A DNA stretch of 35,544 nt from assembly GCA_005882275.1 (NCBI GenBank), contig VBAK01000131.1, positions 1 to 35,544 of the forward strand, in the 5' to 3' direction. This document shows, in pieces, positions 15,559-24,007 of this stretch. Every line of letters begins with the position of its first letter. Position 1 is the stretch's first letter. The DNA comes from Candidatus Segetimicrobium genomatis. GTDB lineage: Bacteria > Sysuimicrobiota > Sysuimicrobiia > Sysuimicrobiales > Segetimicrobiaceae. Made by a program: the position numbers and the translations under genes. The notes under the pieces are model-generated. The model was not told where the DNA came from and made no database searches. It was given only the letters and a program-made list of their open reading frames with translations.

Positions 15559-16374
15559 CTAACCCGTGGGGCGGACGCCGCCAACCGCGTGTGCCGGGGG
15601 CGGGGCCGCGGCCGCGAGGAGCGCCAGGTGCTCTTCGACCGTCTCCGTGGCGGTGATGGCGCGGACCACGATCTCGTCGACCACGCCGTGCCACTTCGCC
15701 AGCGCCGGCGGGATCGCGCCCGGATCCTCCACCGCGATGGCCGTCTCCACCGGCCGGACGCCCATGCGCGCAAAGTTGGTCGCGTACGCCGGATACCCCG
15801 CGTACCGCGCGGCCTCGGCCTGAAGCCGCGCGCGGGCCGCGGGGCCCAGCGCGACGCGCACATAGGCCATCAGCGTCGGGGGGGTGCGGCCCGCCGCCGC
15901 CGCGCCGGCCCGCACCCATTCGGCCGATTGGCGCGCGTGCGCGGGCGTCACCCAGTTGAAGAGCACCCCCTCGGCCAGTTCCCCGGCCAGGCGACACATC
16001 TGGGGACCGAGGGCGGCCGCGACGATGCGCGCCTTCAGACCGGACCGGAGCGCGGCGATCCCCCCGCGCATGCGCGCGAGCGCCCCGGGGTTTGCGCTGC
16101 CGACGCCCAGCAGGAGACGATCGAGCGGCAGCGCGTTGGCGCGGACGCCCTGGACGATGCTGTCCGGGCCGCGCGTGTGCAGGGGAATCACCCCGATCCC
16201 CAGGTCGATGCGCCGCGTCTCCCGCGCCGCCGGCGCGAGCGCCGCCACCCCGTCGGTCTCACCGGGATGGTTGACCCAAAAGGAGCCGTAGCCCCGCCGC
16301 TCAGCCTCCAGCGCCGACGCGCGGATGACCTCGGGCCCGATGGCGGCAGAGAACACCGCGAAGCCGTATCCCAT
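15559..16374 (-). CDS. LLM-class flavin-dependent oxidoreductase
   Basis: A luciferase-like (TIM-barrel) FMN- or F420-dependent monooxygenase/oxidoreductase, 271 residues, somewhat short for the family (usually 290-340). Family features: YGSFWVNHPGETDGVAALAPAARET, RIDLGIGVIPLHTRGPDSIVQGV, LLLGVGSANPGALARM and GVLFNWVTPAHARQSAEWV, the last two in the cofactor phosphate-binding and barrel-closing regions. The ATG at 16374 lies 5 bases after the stop of the upstream binding-protein gene. It probably acts on the compound captured or hydrolysed by the neighbouring gene products; F420 versus FMN use cannot be decided from sequence here. Confidence 0.85.
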   Translation of the reverse strand: MGYGFAVFSAAIGPEVIRASALEAERRGYGSFWVNHPGETDGVAALAPAARETRRIDLGIGVIPLHTRGPDSIVQGVRANALPLDRLLLGVGSANPGALARMRGGIAALRSGLKARIVAAALGPQMCRLAGELAEGVLFNWVTPAHARQSAEWVRAGAAAAGRTPPTLMAYVRVALGPAARARLQAEAARYAGYPAYATNFARMGVRPVETAIAVEDPGAIPPALAKWHGVVDEIVVRAITATETVEEHLALLAAAAPPPAHAVGGVRPTG

Positions 16375-16379
16375 CTCGT

Positions 16380-17414
16380 CTACGGATGAGCCGCGCCGAG
16401 GACGGCGGCCGCGTGCTCCACGTAGGAAAGATCGACGAAGCGCGCGGGGGTGACGAAGGCGCCGATCAGGCGCTCGTTCAGCAGCCAGCGCTGATAGTCC
16501 AGGATCGTGCGCACGGTGACGGCGCCGTCGGGGCTGAGCCCGGGCCAGATCATCCGGTCCCACACCGCCCGGTCTTTGATGGGCGTGTGTCCGGTCATGA
16601 TCGTGATCACGTCGTCGCGAACCTCCCGGCGGCGGAGCGCCTCGTTGTAATAGCGGAGCGCCTTGACGTAGGCGATCATCCAGCCGCGCGCCTCCTCCGG
16701 ATGCCCGCGGGCCCACTGGGTGTTGTAGAAGATGGCCGCCGTCTGGAAATCCGGAAGGATCTGGTCCAGGGGCATGACGATCTTCCCGACCCCGCGTGCC
16801 TCGGCCGCGGTGGCGAACGGCTCCACCATGACCGCCGCGTCGATCTTCCCATTCGCCATCGCCGCCGGCTGGTCGACGAACTCCATGTACTCGATGGCCA
16901 CGTCCCGCGGCGTGAGGCCGCCCTTCCGGAGCAGCAGATAGTTCTCGAAATTGACGATGGACGCCGGGCTCGCCGTCCCCAGGACGCGGCCCCGCAGGTC
17001 GCCGAGTCCGCGGAACCGGCCGGCGTCCACCAGCGCCTTTCGCACCACGAGCACATTGAAGCCGAAGCCCTTGCGGAGCGAGCCTTTGTCCGCGACCACC
17101 ACCACGGGCAGGCCGCGGAGGATGGCGTTGAAGAGGGTTGGGCTGGGCGCCCCGCTGGCGATATCCAGCCGGCCCGATCCGAGCAGCGCCATCTGGTCCG
17201 CGCCGACCCCAAACCGCTCGAGCGAGAGGTCCAGACCCTGCTCTGTGAAGTACCCTTTCTCCAGGGCGATGAAGATCCCGGCATCGCTCGCGACGCCGAG
17301 GTAGCCCATCCGCACGGGTGATGCGGCGCCCACGGGCGACGCCGCCCGCCCCGCGCCGGCCAGGCTGAGCGCCCCCAGGCCCAGGCACAGGATGAGCGCC
17401 CGGGCCCGTCTCAT
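16380..17414 (-). CDS. NMT1/SsuA-type ABC substrate-binding protein
   Basis: A 344-residue extracytoplasmic binding protein of the NMT1/THI5-SsuA-TauA class, which captures sulfonates, pyrimidine precursors or related small molecules. The signal peptide ends near GRAAS with no lipobox Cys. Domain features: MGYLGVASDAGIFIALEKGYFTEQGLDL, GSGRLDIASGAPSPTLFNAI, RGRVLGTASPAS and IDAAVMVEPFATAAE. It overlaps the amidohydrolase stop by four bases (ATGA) and is followed after 5 bases by the LLM gene, so all three are one operon. No cognate permease or ATPase gene is present in the window, which is unusual. Ligand unknown. Confidence 0.88.
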   Translation of the reverse strand: MRRARALILCLGLGALSLAGAGRAASPVGAASPVRMGYLGVASDAGIFIALEKGYFTEQGLDLSLERFGVGADQMALLGSGRLDIASGAPSPTLFNAILRGLPVVVVADKGSLRKGFGFNVLVVRKALVDAGRFRGLGDLRGRVLGTASPASIVNFENYLLLRKGGLTPRDVAIEYMEFVDQPAAMANGKIDAAVMVEPFATAAEARGVGKIVMPLDQILPDFQTAAIFYNTQWARGHPEEARGWMIAYVKALRYYNEALRRREVRDDVITIMTGHTPIKDRAVWDRMIWPGLSPDGAVTVRTILDYQRWLLNERLIGAFVTPARFVDLSYVEHAAAVLGAAHP

Positions 17415-18436
17415 CGAGGTGGGCTCGCCTGCCGGCGGTGAGCCAGCACCTGCCGGAAATTGCCTTCGTCGACCATCCGCCGGCGCTCCGGGGAGAGACC
17501 GCTCTCATCGAGCGCCGCGATCGTCTCGCGGATGTAGCGGCTGCCTCCCTCGGCGTCGAACGGGGTGTCGCTGCCGAACAGCACCCGCTCGATTGGAAAG
17601 TAGGCCAGGCCGCATCGGACGCCGTGGGGGGCCCCGAACAGCGCGGTGTCCGCGTAGAAGCGCGAAAAATACCAGGCCGGGGGATGGGCCAGGGGGATGG
17701 GGAACTTCTCCACCTGATGCTCCGCCCCCCGGGTGCCGAACTGGTCGTACCCACCCCGGATCCGGTCGGCGAAGTGCGGGACCATGGCGCCCATGTGGTG
17801 GGTGATGATCACCGCGTCGGGATGGCGATCGAAGAGCCCGGTGAAGACGAGCCGGGCCATGGCGATCGTGGTCTCGTACGGCCAGCCGAAGATCTGCCAG
17901 AGGTCGTACCGGGATTCCTTCTCGCCCACGTAGTCGGGAAGGTCGGCGGCGTTCCGGGCGGGGTGGATGAAGATCGGCATCCGCCGGCGCGCGGCTTCCT
18001 CGATCACCCCAAGGGTCCGCGGCTCATCGAGCGGGCGCCCCCCGACGTTGGAATAGATCTGGATGCCGGCGAAGGCGGGCTGGGCGGCGAGCCGCTCCAA
18101 TTCCCGGAGGCTTTCGTCGGGATTGTTGAGCGGCAGGCCGCCGAACGCGCCGGCGAACCGATCCGGGTGCGCGCCCACGAGGCCGGCGAGCTCATCGTTG
18201 GCCAGGCGGGCCAGGTCGGGCGTGGCCTGAGGAGATCCGAGCCGGTCGATCGGCGGGGAGGCCAGCGACAGGACCTGCCGGTAATCGGCGAAGCCGTCCA
18301 TGATCCGGAACCGAACGTCGAGGTCGTAGAGGCACGGGATCCCCTTGACCCGCTTGGCCATGTAGAATCCGGGGATCTGCTGGAGCCGGGCGAAATAGCG
18401 GGTGGGCAGGATGTGCGCGGCGACATCGATGCGCAT
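17411..18436 (-). CDS. Amidohydrolase (ACMSD-like, amidohydrolase family 2)
   Basis: A TIM-barrel metal-dependent hydrolase or decarboxylase of the ACMSD/gamma-resorcylate decarboxylase group, about 341 residues. Metal and catalytic motifs: a reduced N-terminal motif RIDVAAHILPTRY (His present but not the full H-x-H), PIFIHPARN, VIITHHMGAMVPHFADRI and VLFGSDTPFDAEGG with the catalytic Asp. Substrate is unknown. The ATG at 18436 is preferred over the ATG at 18442 because AAAGGA lies six bases before it; the difference is two residues. First gene of the amidohydrolase, binding protein, LLM oxidoreductase and hydrolase set, which looks like a small uptake-and-degradation module for an aromatic or carboxylic compound (inference). 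It begins just after the dnaE terminator. Confidence 0.86.
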   Translation of the reverse strand: MRIDVAAHILPTRYFARLQQIPGFYMAKRVKGIPCLYDLDVRFRIMDGFADYRQVLSLASPPIDRLGSPQATPDLARLANDELAGLVGAHPDRFAGAFGGLPLNNPDESLRELERLAAQPAFAGIQIYSNVGGRPLDEPRTLGVIEEAARRRMPIFIHPARNAADLPDYVGEKESRYDLWQIFGWPYETTIAMARLVFTGLFDRHPDAVIITHHMGAMVPHFADRIRGGYDQFGTRGAEHQVEKFPIPLAHPPAWYFSRFYADTALFGAPHGVRCGLAYFPIERVLFGSDTPFDAEGGSRYIRETIAALDESGLSPERRRMVDEGNFRQVLAHRRQASPPR

Positions 18437-18484
18437 GGGCATCCTTTACGCCGGTTCTTGGCGCAACTCCTGCGCCTGTCTGAT

Positions 18485-18513
18485 AAAAACGCCGCCGCGA
18501 TGAACGCGGCGGC
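18485..18513 (-). terminator. Rho-independent terminator of dnaE
   Basis: A perfect 9-bp stem, GCCGCCGCG/CGCGGCGGC with a 5-base loop, is followed on the minus strand by a G and five T. It lies 27 bases past the dnaE stop codon. It separates dnaE from the amidohydrolase operon, which therefore needs its own promoter in the next 50 bases or relies on read-through. Confidence 0.9.
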
Positions 18514-18539
18514 GGCCAGCGGACACGCCCGCCGGGCCG

Positions 18540-21500
18540 TCATTCCTCCCAGACGTTGCCCTCGCCGAACAATTGCTCGAGCTCCTGGTGCAGCCCCTCG
18601 GCGTCCAGGACGCGGGTGCGCGCCGGCACGATGTGCTCGGCCCCCTGGCCCGTGACCACGTGGACGCAGACCTGACGATCCCCGGGATGGTCGAGCAGGA
18701 ATCGTTCGAGCTGCTCCATCTCCTCATGGGTGCTCACCCGGATGCGGAGCGGTGAGCGAGCCGGGATTCCGTTTGCGCGCCCGCGATCTGCGGCCCGGGC
18801 CGACGGTCGCCCGCGGCCGTTCCCATTACCTTTGGTCCACTCCTCGCTTCGATTGGCTTTCCTGACCTGCGCGGCCGGGCTGGGCATTTCCCCCGCGGCC
18901 GTCCCGGCGGCGGCTGCGTCCGGAGACGGCGGCAGCGGGAGAATCTCCTCGCAGAGCAGCTTGGCCGTCTGCTCCTCGATGTCGACCCGCCCTCTCAGGA
19001 GCACCACGGCATCCCGTTTGAGCGCGTAGCCCTGCTGCTCGTAGACCCTGGGAAACACGACCACCTCGACGCTGCCGGTCAGGTCCTCCAGGGTGAGGAA
19101 GGCCATCGCGGACCCGGAGCGGGTGATGGTCCGCTTCACCCCGCCGACGAGGCCACCCACCACCACTTCCTTGCGGTCGGGGAGATCCACCAAATGTCCC
19201 AGCTGGGCGGTGACGCGCTGCGCCAGAATGGGCTGCCAGCGGTGGAGCGGATGGTCGGAGATGTAGAGCCCGAGCATCTCCTTTTCCATGGTCAGGAGCT
19301 CTTCGCGGCTGAACTCGTCTCCGGCGGGCGCGGCCGGCTGGGGCATGGCCTCTGCCCCCATGTCGAAGAGGCCGGTCTGCCCCTGGGCCCGAACGCGCTG
19401 CGCCCGCTGGGCGTTCTCCATCGTTTCGTCGAGCGTCTGCAGCATCTGCGCCCGAGCCGTCCCGAGCGAGTCGAGCGCCCCGGCTTTGACCAGGCTGGCA
19501 ACGACCCGCTGATTGACCTGCCGGGTATCCACCCGCGCGCAGAAATCGGCGAGCCCGGTGAAGGGACCGCCGGAGGACCGGGCGGCGATCATCGACTCCA
19601 CGGCGCCGGGCCCCACGTTGCGGACCGCGGCCAGCCCGAACCGGATGGCCTCCCCTTCGACGGTGAACGACGCCGCGCTCGTATTCACATCAGGGGGAAG
19701 GATGCGGATGTCCATGCGGTGGCATTCGGCCACGGCCTGGGCCACCTTCTCGGTGTCGCCGGCATCGCTCGTCAGGACCGCGGTCATATACTCGGCCGGG
19801 TAGTGGGCCTTGAGGTAGGCCGTGTAGTAGGCGATGAGCCCGTAACAGGCCGCGTGCGCGCGGTTGAAGCCGTACCGGGCAAACGGCTCGAACTGCTCGA
19901 AGATCTGGTCAACGATCCGGGGCGGCACCCCGTTCCGCCGGGCGCCGTCGACGAACTTCTCCCGCTGGGCGAGGAGCCGATCCTTGATCTTCTTGCGGAT
20001 CGCGTAGCAGAGCACGTCCGCCTCGGCGAGGGTGTAGCCGGCCACGGCCTGGGCGACGGTCATGATGTCTTCCTGGTAGACCATCACCCCGTAGGTGTCC
20101 TTGAGCACCGGCTCGAGGAGCGGGTGCAGGTAGGTGACCGGCTCCTGGCCGTGCTTCCGGCGGATGTAGGACGGGATGTTCGCCATCGGGCCGGGGCGGA
20201 ACAGCGCGACCATCGCCATGACGTCCTCGATCCGGTCGGGGCGCAGGTCCTTGAGGTACCGGCGCATCCCGCGGCCCTCGAGCTGGAAGATCCCGGTCGT
20301 CTCCCCGGACGAGAGCAGCGCGTAGCTCGCCTGGTCGTCGAGGGGAATCCGCGCCAGATCGATCTCCACCCCCCGGGTCTCCCGGACGATGCGCATCGCC
20401 GCGTCCAGGACGGTGAGGTTCGTGAGCCCGAGGAAGTCCATCTTCAAGAGGCCGATCGCGGCGACGCTGTTCATGTCGTACTGCGTCATCACGAGGTCGC
20501 CCTTGGTCGCGCGCTGGAGGGGGACCTGTTCGATCAGCGGATCCCGCGCGATGATGACGCCCGCGGCGTGGGTGCTGGCGTGGCGGGCCACCCCTTCGAG
20601 CTTCTGGGCCAGATCGAGGAGCCGGCGGATCTGCGGATCCCGCTCGGACGTCTCCCGCAGTTCCGGCTCGGCCTCCATCGCTTCCTTGAGGGTCACCAGG
20701 GGCCCCGGGATCATCTTGGCGATCCGGTCCACGTCCCCGTAGGGCAGCCCCATCGCCCGTCCCACATCGCGAATGGCCGCGCGGGCGCCCATCGTCCCGA
20801 AGGTGATGATCTGCGCAACCCGGTCCGCCCCGTACTTGTCCATCACGTACTTGATGACCTCGTCGCGCCGGCTGTCCATGAAGTCGACGTCGATGTCCGG
20901 CATCGTGTAGCGCTCCAGGTTGAGGAACCGGTCAAAGGGCAGGCGGTAGGCCAGCGGATCCACGTCGGTGACGCCGCAGGCGTAGAGCACCAGGCTGCCG
21001 GCCGCGGAGCCCCGGACCGTGGTCAGGATGCCGCTGCGGCGCGCGAAGTTGACGAAGTCCTGGACGATCAGGAAGTACGCGGCGAACCCCATCCGGGCGA
21101 TCACGCCGAGCTCATAGTCGAGGCGCTCCGCGAGCGCCGGGGTGGTCTGGCCGAAGATGCGGCGGATGCCGGCCTCGCACAGCCGCCGGAGATACGAGTC
21201 CGCCGTCTCCCCCTCCGGCACGGGGAAGTGCGGCAGCGTCAACTGGCCGGTCTCGATCTCCAGCCGGCACCGTTCGGCGATGGCGAGCGTGTTCTCGAGC
21301 GCCTCGGGCAGGTCCGGGAACCGCGCGGCCATCTCGGCCGGGCTCTTCAGGTAGAACTCCGGCGTCTCGCCCATCCGCGGCTTGTCTTTCTGGTCGAGGG
21401 CCAGCCCCATCTGGATGCACATCAGGACGTCCTGGGCGTCCGCTTCGTCCCGATTCACGTAATGGACGTCATTGGTGGCGACGAGCGGCAGCCCGAGGTC

Positions 21501-22088
21501 GCGGGCGAGGGGGATCATCCGCTGGATCAAGGTCTGCTGGTCGGGAAGGCCGTGGTTCTGCACCTCGAGGAAGAAATTCCCGGGACCGAGGATGTCGCGG
21601 TAGGCGGCGGCCAGGTCCCGCGCCGCGGCGGCGTCGTCCCGCAGCAGCGCGCGCGGCACCTCACCCTGGAGGCAGCCCGAGAGACCGATCAGGCCGGCGG
21701 CGTGGCGGCTGAGGCACTCCCGGTCGATCCGCGGCTTGTAGTAGAAGCCGTCGAGATGCGCGGCCGTGGTGAGCCTGAGGAGATTCCGGTATCCCTCCGC
21801 GTTCGTCGCCAGCAGCACGAGATGGAACGAGGACGCGTCCAGCTTGGGGTCCCGATCCGTCATCCGCCGCGCAGCGATGTAGGCCTCCACCCCGATGATG
21901 GGCGTGATGCCGTGCGCGCGGGCCTGCTGGTAGAACTCGACCGCTCCGTACAGCGCGCCGTGATCGGTGAGCGCCAGCGCGGGGATGCCCACCTCCTGCG
22001 CGCGCTGCATGAGGGAAGCGATCCGGCCGGCGCCGTCGAGGAGGGAGTACTCGGTGTGGAGGTGGCAGTGGACGAACTCAGCGGGCAT
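18540..22088 (-). CDS. dnaE: DNA polymerase III alpha subunit
   Basis: Replicative polymerase, 1182 residues, DnaE1 type. The N-terminal PHP domain keeps the usual metal ligands: HCHLHTEYSLLDG, ALTDHGALYG, GVEAY, SGCLQGE and NDVHY, so it may be an active Mn/Zn-dependent exonuclease. The catalytic acids are in MPDIDVDFMD around residue 400. ATHAAGVIIA-type and GFNRAHAACYG fingers motifs, helix-hairpin-helix and an OB-fold (VVVGGLVGGVKRTITRSG) follow. The C-terminal 130 residues include a low-complexity linker and a small final domain. ATG at 22088-22086 with GGAGGAG upstream. It ends with a terminator at 18485-18513 and lies downstream of the degenerate toxin-antitoxin locus. Confidence 0.98.
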   Translation of the reverse strand: MPAEFVHCHLHTEYSLLDGAGRIASLMQRAQEVGIPALALTDHGALYGAVEFYQQARAHGITPIIGVEAYIAARRMTDRDPKLDASSFHLVLLATNAEGYRNLLRLTTAAHLDGFYYKPRIDRECLSRHAAGLIGLSGCLQGEVPRALLRDDAAAARDLAAAYRDILGPGNFFLEVQNHGLPDQQTLIQRMIPLARDLGLPLVATNDVHYVNRDEADAQDVLMCIQMGLALDQKDKPRMGETPEFYLKSPAEMAARFPDLPEALENTLAIAERCRLEIETGQLTLPHFPVPEGETADSYLRRLCEAGIRRIFGQTTPALAERLDYELGVIARMGFAAYFLIVQDFVNFARRSGILTTVRGSAAGSLVLYACGVTDVDPLAYRLPFDRFLNLERYTMPDIDVDFMDSRRDEVIKYVMDKYGADRVAQIITFGTMGARAAIRDVGRAMGLPYGDVDRIAKMIPGPLVTLKEAMEAEPELRETSERDPQIRRLLDLAQKLEGVARHASTHAAGVIIARDPLIEQVPLQRATKGDLVMTQYDMNSVAAIGLLKMDFLGLTNLTVLDAAMRIVRETRGVEIDLARIPLDDQASYALLSSGETTGIFQLEGRGMRRYLKDLRPDRIEDVMAMVALFRPGPMANIPSYIRRKHGQEPVTYLHPLLEPVLKDTYGVMVYQEDIMTVAQAVAGYTLAEADVLCYAIRKKIKDRLLAQREKFVDGARRNGVPPRIVDQIFEQFEPFARYGFNRAHAACYGLIAYYTAYLKAHYPAEYMTAVLTSDAGDTEKVAQAVAECHRMDIRILPPDVNTSAASFTVEGEAIRFGLAAVRNVGPGAVESMIAARSSGGPFTGLADFCARVDTRQVNQRVVASLVKAGALDSLGTARAQMLQTLDETMENAQRAQRVRAQGQTGLFDMGAEAMPQPAAPAGDEFSREELLTMEKEMLGLYISDHPLHRWQPILAQRVTAQLGHLVDLPDRKEVVVGGLVGGVKRTITRSGSAMAFLTLEDLTGSVEVVVFPRVYEQQGYALKRDAVVLLRGRVDIEEQTAKLLCEEILPLPPSPDAAAAGTAAGEMPSPAAQVRKANRSEEWTKGNGNGRGRPSARAADRGRANGIPARSPLRIRVSTHEEMEQLERFLLDHPGDRQVCVHVVTGQGAEHIVPARTRVLDAEGLHQELEQLFGEGNVWEE

Positions 22089-22161
22089 TCAGGCGACTCC
22101 TCCAGAGCCCTGCGGCCCCCCTCCTATCTCTTCGAGGTCAGATGCCGAGAACCTGCTAAAG

Positions 22162-22272
22162 TTACCGATAGACCTCGCGGCGATGGCCAACTTTGTATAC
22201 GACGACCTCGTGACGCTCGTCGCTCACAAGGTAGATCACCCGGTAATCGACATGCCGCCTATACGCGTCCAC
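22162..22272 (-). pseudogene. RelE-family toxin remnant (C-terminal third only)
   Basis: A 36-codon frame whose product, containing YRVIYLVSDER and ending VGHRREVYR, matches the C-terminus of RelE/ParE-type toxins, including the final Arg and Tyr used in mRNA cleavage by RelE. About 50 N-terminal residues are missing. An in-frame TGA lies three codons upstream at 22281-22279. The frame begins inside the antitoxin's last codons, as if a deletion fused the end of the antitoxin to the end of the toxin. The short frame is unlikely to make a working toxin. Confidence 0.7.
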
Positions 22273-22486
22273 GCCGCCTCAGGTCTTTGGGGACGGTTTC
22301 GAACGCCAAGTTGGGTTCCCGCGCTCGCCGCTTGAAGACGGCCAGGTCCTTGGCGTCCTCCAACAGGCTACGGCGCACCGCGCCGCTCACGAGCCCCGAT
22401 AATGATTGATCGGTCTCGGCGGCCCTGACCTTGAGCGCATTGTACAGGTCCGGCTCGAGGTAGACCGTAGTTCGTCGAGGTTTCAT
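22259..22486 (-). CDS. RHH (CopG/RelB-like) antitoxin, toxin truncated
   Basis: A 75-residue ribbon-helix-helix DNA-binding protein. RRTTVYLEPDLYNALKVRAAE forms the beta strand and first helix, and SLSGLVSGAVRRSLLEDAKD the second helix. The C-terminal FETVPKDLRRRG region is the toxin-wrapping tail in relatives. Such proteins neutralise a RelE-type toxin and autorepress their promoter. The toxin gene that should follow is reduced to its last third. ATG at 22486-22484; tandem 12-base repeats just upstream are the likely operator. With no intact toxin it may persist as a repressor only. Confidence 0.82.
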   Translation of the reverse strand: MKPRRTTVYLEPDLYNALKVRAAETDQSLSGLVSGAVRRSLLEDAKDLAVFKRRAREPNLAFETVPKDLRRRGRV

Positions 22487-22493
22487 TGCTTCA

Positions 22494-22521
22494 ATGATAG
22501 CGTCAAAGCATCATAGCGTCA
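22494..22521 (-). promoter_or_regulatory. Tandem operator-like repeats of the RHH antitoxin
   Basis: Two direct 12-base repeats (plus strand ATGATAGCGTCA at 22494-22505 and ATCATAGCGTCA at 22510-22521), with a 16-base period, lie 8 bases before the antitoxin ATG. Tandem sites are typical of RHH autorepressors. TATCAT/TATGAT within them could be -10 elements. Confidence 0.5.
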
Positions 22522-22567
22522 CGAGGTCAAATATGGCACGCGAGGTCTGGCCGTGTCGAGACCATTC

Positions 22568-24007
22568 TCACTCGACGGACGCGGTGACCAGGGCGTGGAC
22601 GCGGCTCGTCTGCGGGCTCAGATCGACCGGCTGCACCTGCCGGATCCGGAACCCTTCCCGCGCGAGCGCCGCGGCATCCCGCGCCAGCGCGGGCAGCGCC
22701 CGGCCCAGGTAGGCGACGCGGACGGCGCCCGCCTGCCGGAGGGCGCGGGGGAGCCCCGGCGCGAGCCCGGTGCCCGGCGGATGCAGAAATGCCAGGTGGA
22801 CCGGCCCGCGGCGTCGGGCTTTCTCGAGCGCCCGGACGGGATCCCGCGCGTAGAACTGGCAGTTCGTGATCCGGTTGAGGCGGGCGTTCGCCCAGGCGGC
22901 ATCCAGCTGCGATGCGTCCGTCACGGCGATCACGCGCGCCGCGGCGAGGGCGAGGTGGAGCGAGTAGCCGCCGATCCCCGCGTCCGGCTCCACCACGGTG
23001 TCGGCAGAGGACGGGTCCAGCGCGGTCAGGATCATCTCGACCAATCCCGGAAGGCCGCGGGCGTTCACGGGAAACTCGGCGAGCATGGGCACGTGGAACC
23101 GCACGCCGGCCACCTCCTCGGCCACGTGCGGCCGGCCCCAGAGCAGCTCGGCGCGGCGGCCGGCGAGGAGGTGGCTTCGCCGGGGCGCGCGGACTTCCAT
23201 GAGGCCGACGAGGTGGGGGATCCGGTCGATGAGCGCCCGCACCACCAGGTGGCGCTCGTCCGCCTGGAGCCGGCGGGTGACCGCGAGACCCAGCATCACC
23301 TCGCCGGAGGCGGCGGCCACGCGGGCCAGAAGGCCGCGGACGGCCGCGGTGACCGGCTGCAGTGTGTCCCAGGCGGCCCGGACGGCGGTGAGGGCCGCGA
23401 CGTTGCCCGGGTGCTGCACGGGACACTGCTGCACCTCGACGATCCGGCCATCTCCCCAGGCGAAGAACCCGAGCACCGGCCGGCCCTCGCGCGTGCCGGC
23501 GACCGCCTCGAGGTGCGTGCGGAACTCCCAGGGCGGTTCCCAGCCCACGGCCGGCGCGACGAGATGGGAGGGAATGCGGGCGCGACCGAGGGCGTCGCGA
23601 ACCAGCGCCGTCTTCTGCTCGAGCTGCGCCGGATACTCGAGGTGCTGCCACTGGCAGCCGCCGCAGCGTCCAAAGTGCGGGCAGAGCGGCCGCACGACCC
23701 GGGGAGAAGCCACCTGGAGGGCGACGAGCTGCCCTCGCACCCGGCCGCGCTCGACGCCGACGATGCGGATGCGGGCCTGCTCGCCCGGCGCGGCGTAGGG
23801 GACGGCCACTTCGCGGTGGCCGGCCATGGGCGCGACCGCCTCTCCGGTGGCGCCCATCCGCGCGAAGCGAACGACGACCTGCTTTCCCTTGACGATACCG
23901 AGACCGGACGCCCGCCGTCCCTTCGGGGTCCGCGCCTGACGTCCCCCGGAGGACCCCGTGCCTGGGGCGCGGGCCGGAACGTCCCGCCGGCGCGGGTTAG
24001 GGGACAC
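22568..24007 (-). CDS. TrmA/RlmD-family RNA methyltransferase-like protein, catalytic residues missing
   Basis: A 479-residue protein with the architecture of RNA 5-methyluridine methyltransferases. It has a basic N-terminal extension, a TRAM domain (RMGATGEAVAP...VPYAAPGE), a probable iron-sulfur motif (Cys 109, 115, 118 and 195) and a Rossmann methyltransferase domain. The catalytic set is replaced: the D-P-P/A-R motif reads LHPPGTG (408-414), the SCNPxTLARD nucleophile loop reads YLGRALPALARD (Arg 436 for Cys), the terminal H-V/L-E base reads RVH (His 471), and the SAM-site FFQ.N reads FPVN. The SAM glycine loop is GIGGYSL. It starts at GTG 24007, overlapping gatB by 11 bases. Probably non-catalytic for m5U, or repurposed. 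Confidence 0.82.
   Translation of the reverse strand: MSPNPRRRDVPARAPGTGSSGGRQARTPKGRRASGLGIVKGKQVVVRFARMGATGEAVAPMAGHREVAVPYAAPGEQARIRIVGVERGRVRGQLVALQVASPRVVRPLCPHFGRCGGCQWQHLEYPAQLEQKTALVRDALGRARIPSHLVAPAVGWEPPWEFRTHLEAVAGTREGRPVLGFFAWGDGRIVEVQQCPVQHPGNVAALTAVRAAWDTLQPVTAAVRGLLARVAAASGEVMLGLAVTRRLQADERHLVVRALIDRIPHLVGLMEVRAPRRSHLLAGRRAELLWGRPHVAEEVAGVRFHVPMLAEFPVNARGLPGLVEMILTALDPSSADTVVEPDAGIGGYSLHLALAAARVIAVTDASQLDAAWANARLNRITNCQFYARDPVRALEKARRRGPVHLAFLHPPGTGLAPGLPRALRQAGAVRVAYLGRALPALARDAAALAREGFRIRQVQPVDLSPQTSRVHALVTASVE

Noticed and set aside
19194..22409. 1071-codon plus-strand frame antisense to dnaE
   Set aside because: Shadow of the dnaE reading frame in GC-rich DNA; product has no domain and no ribosome-binding site.
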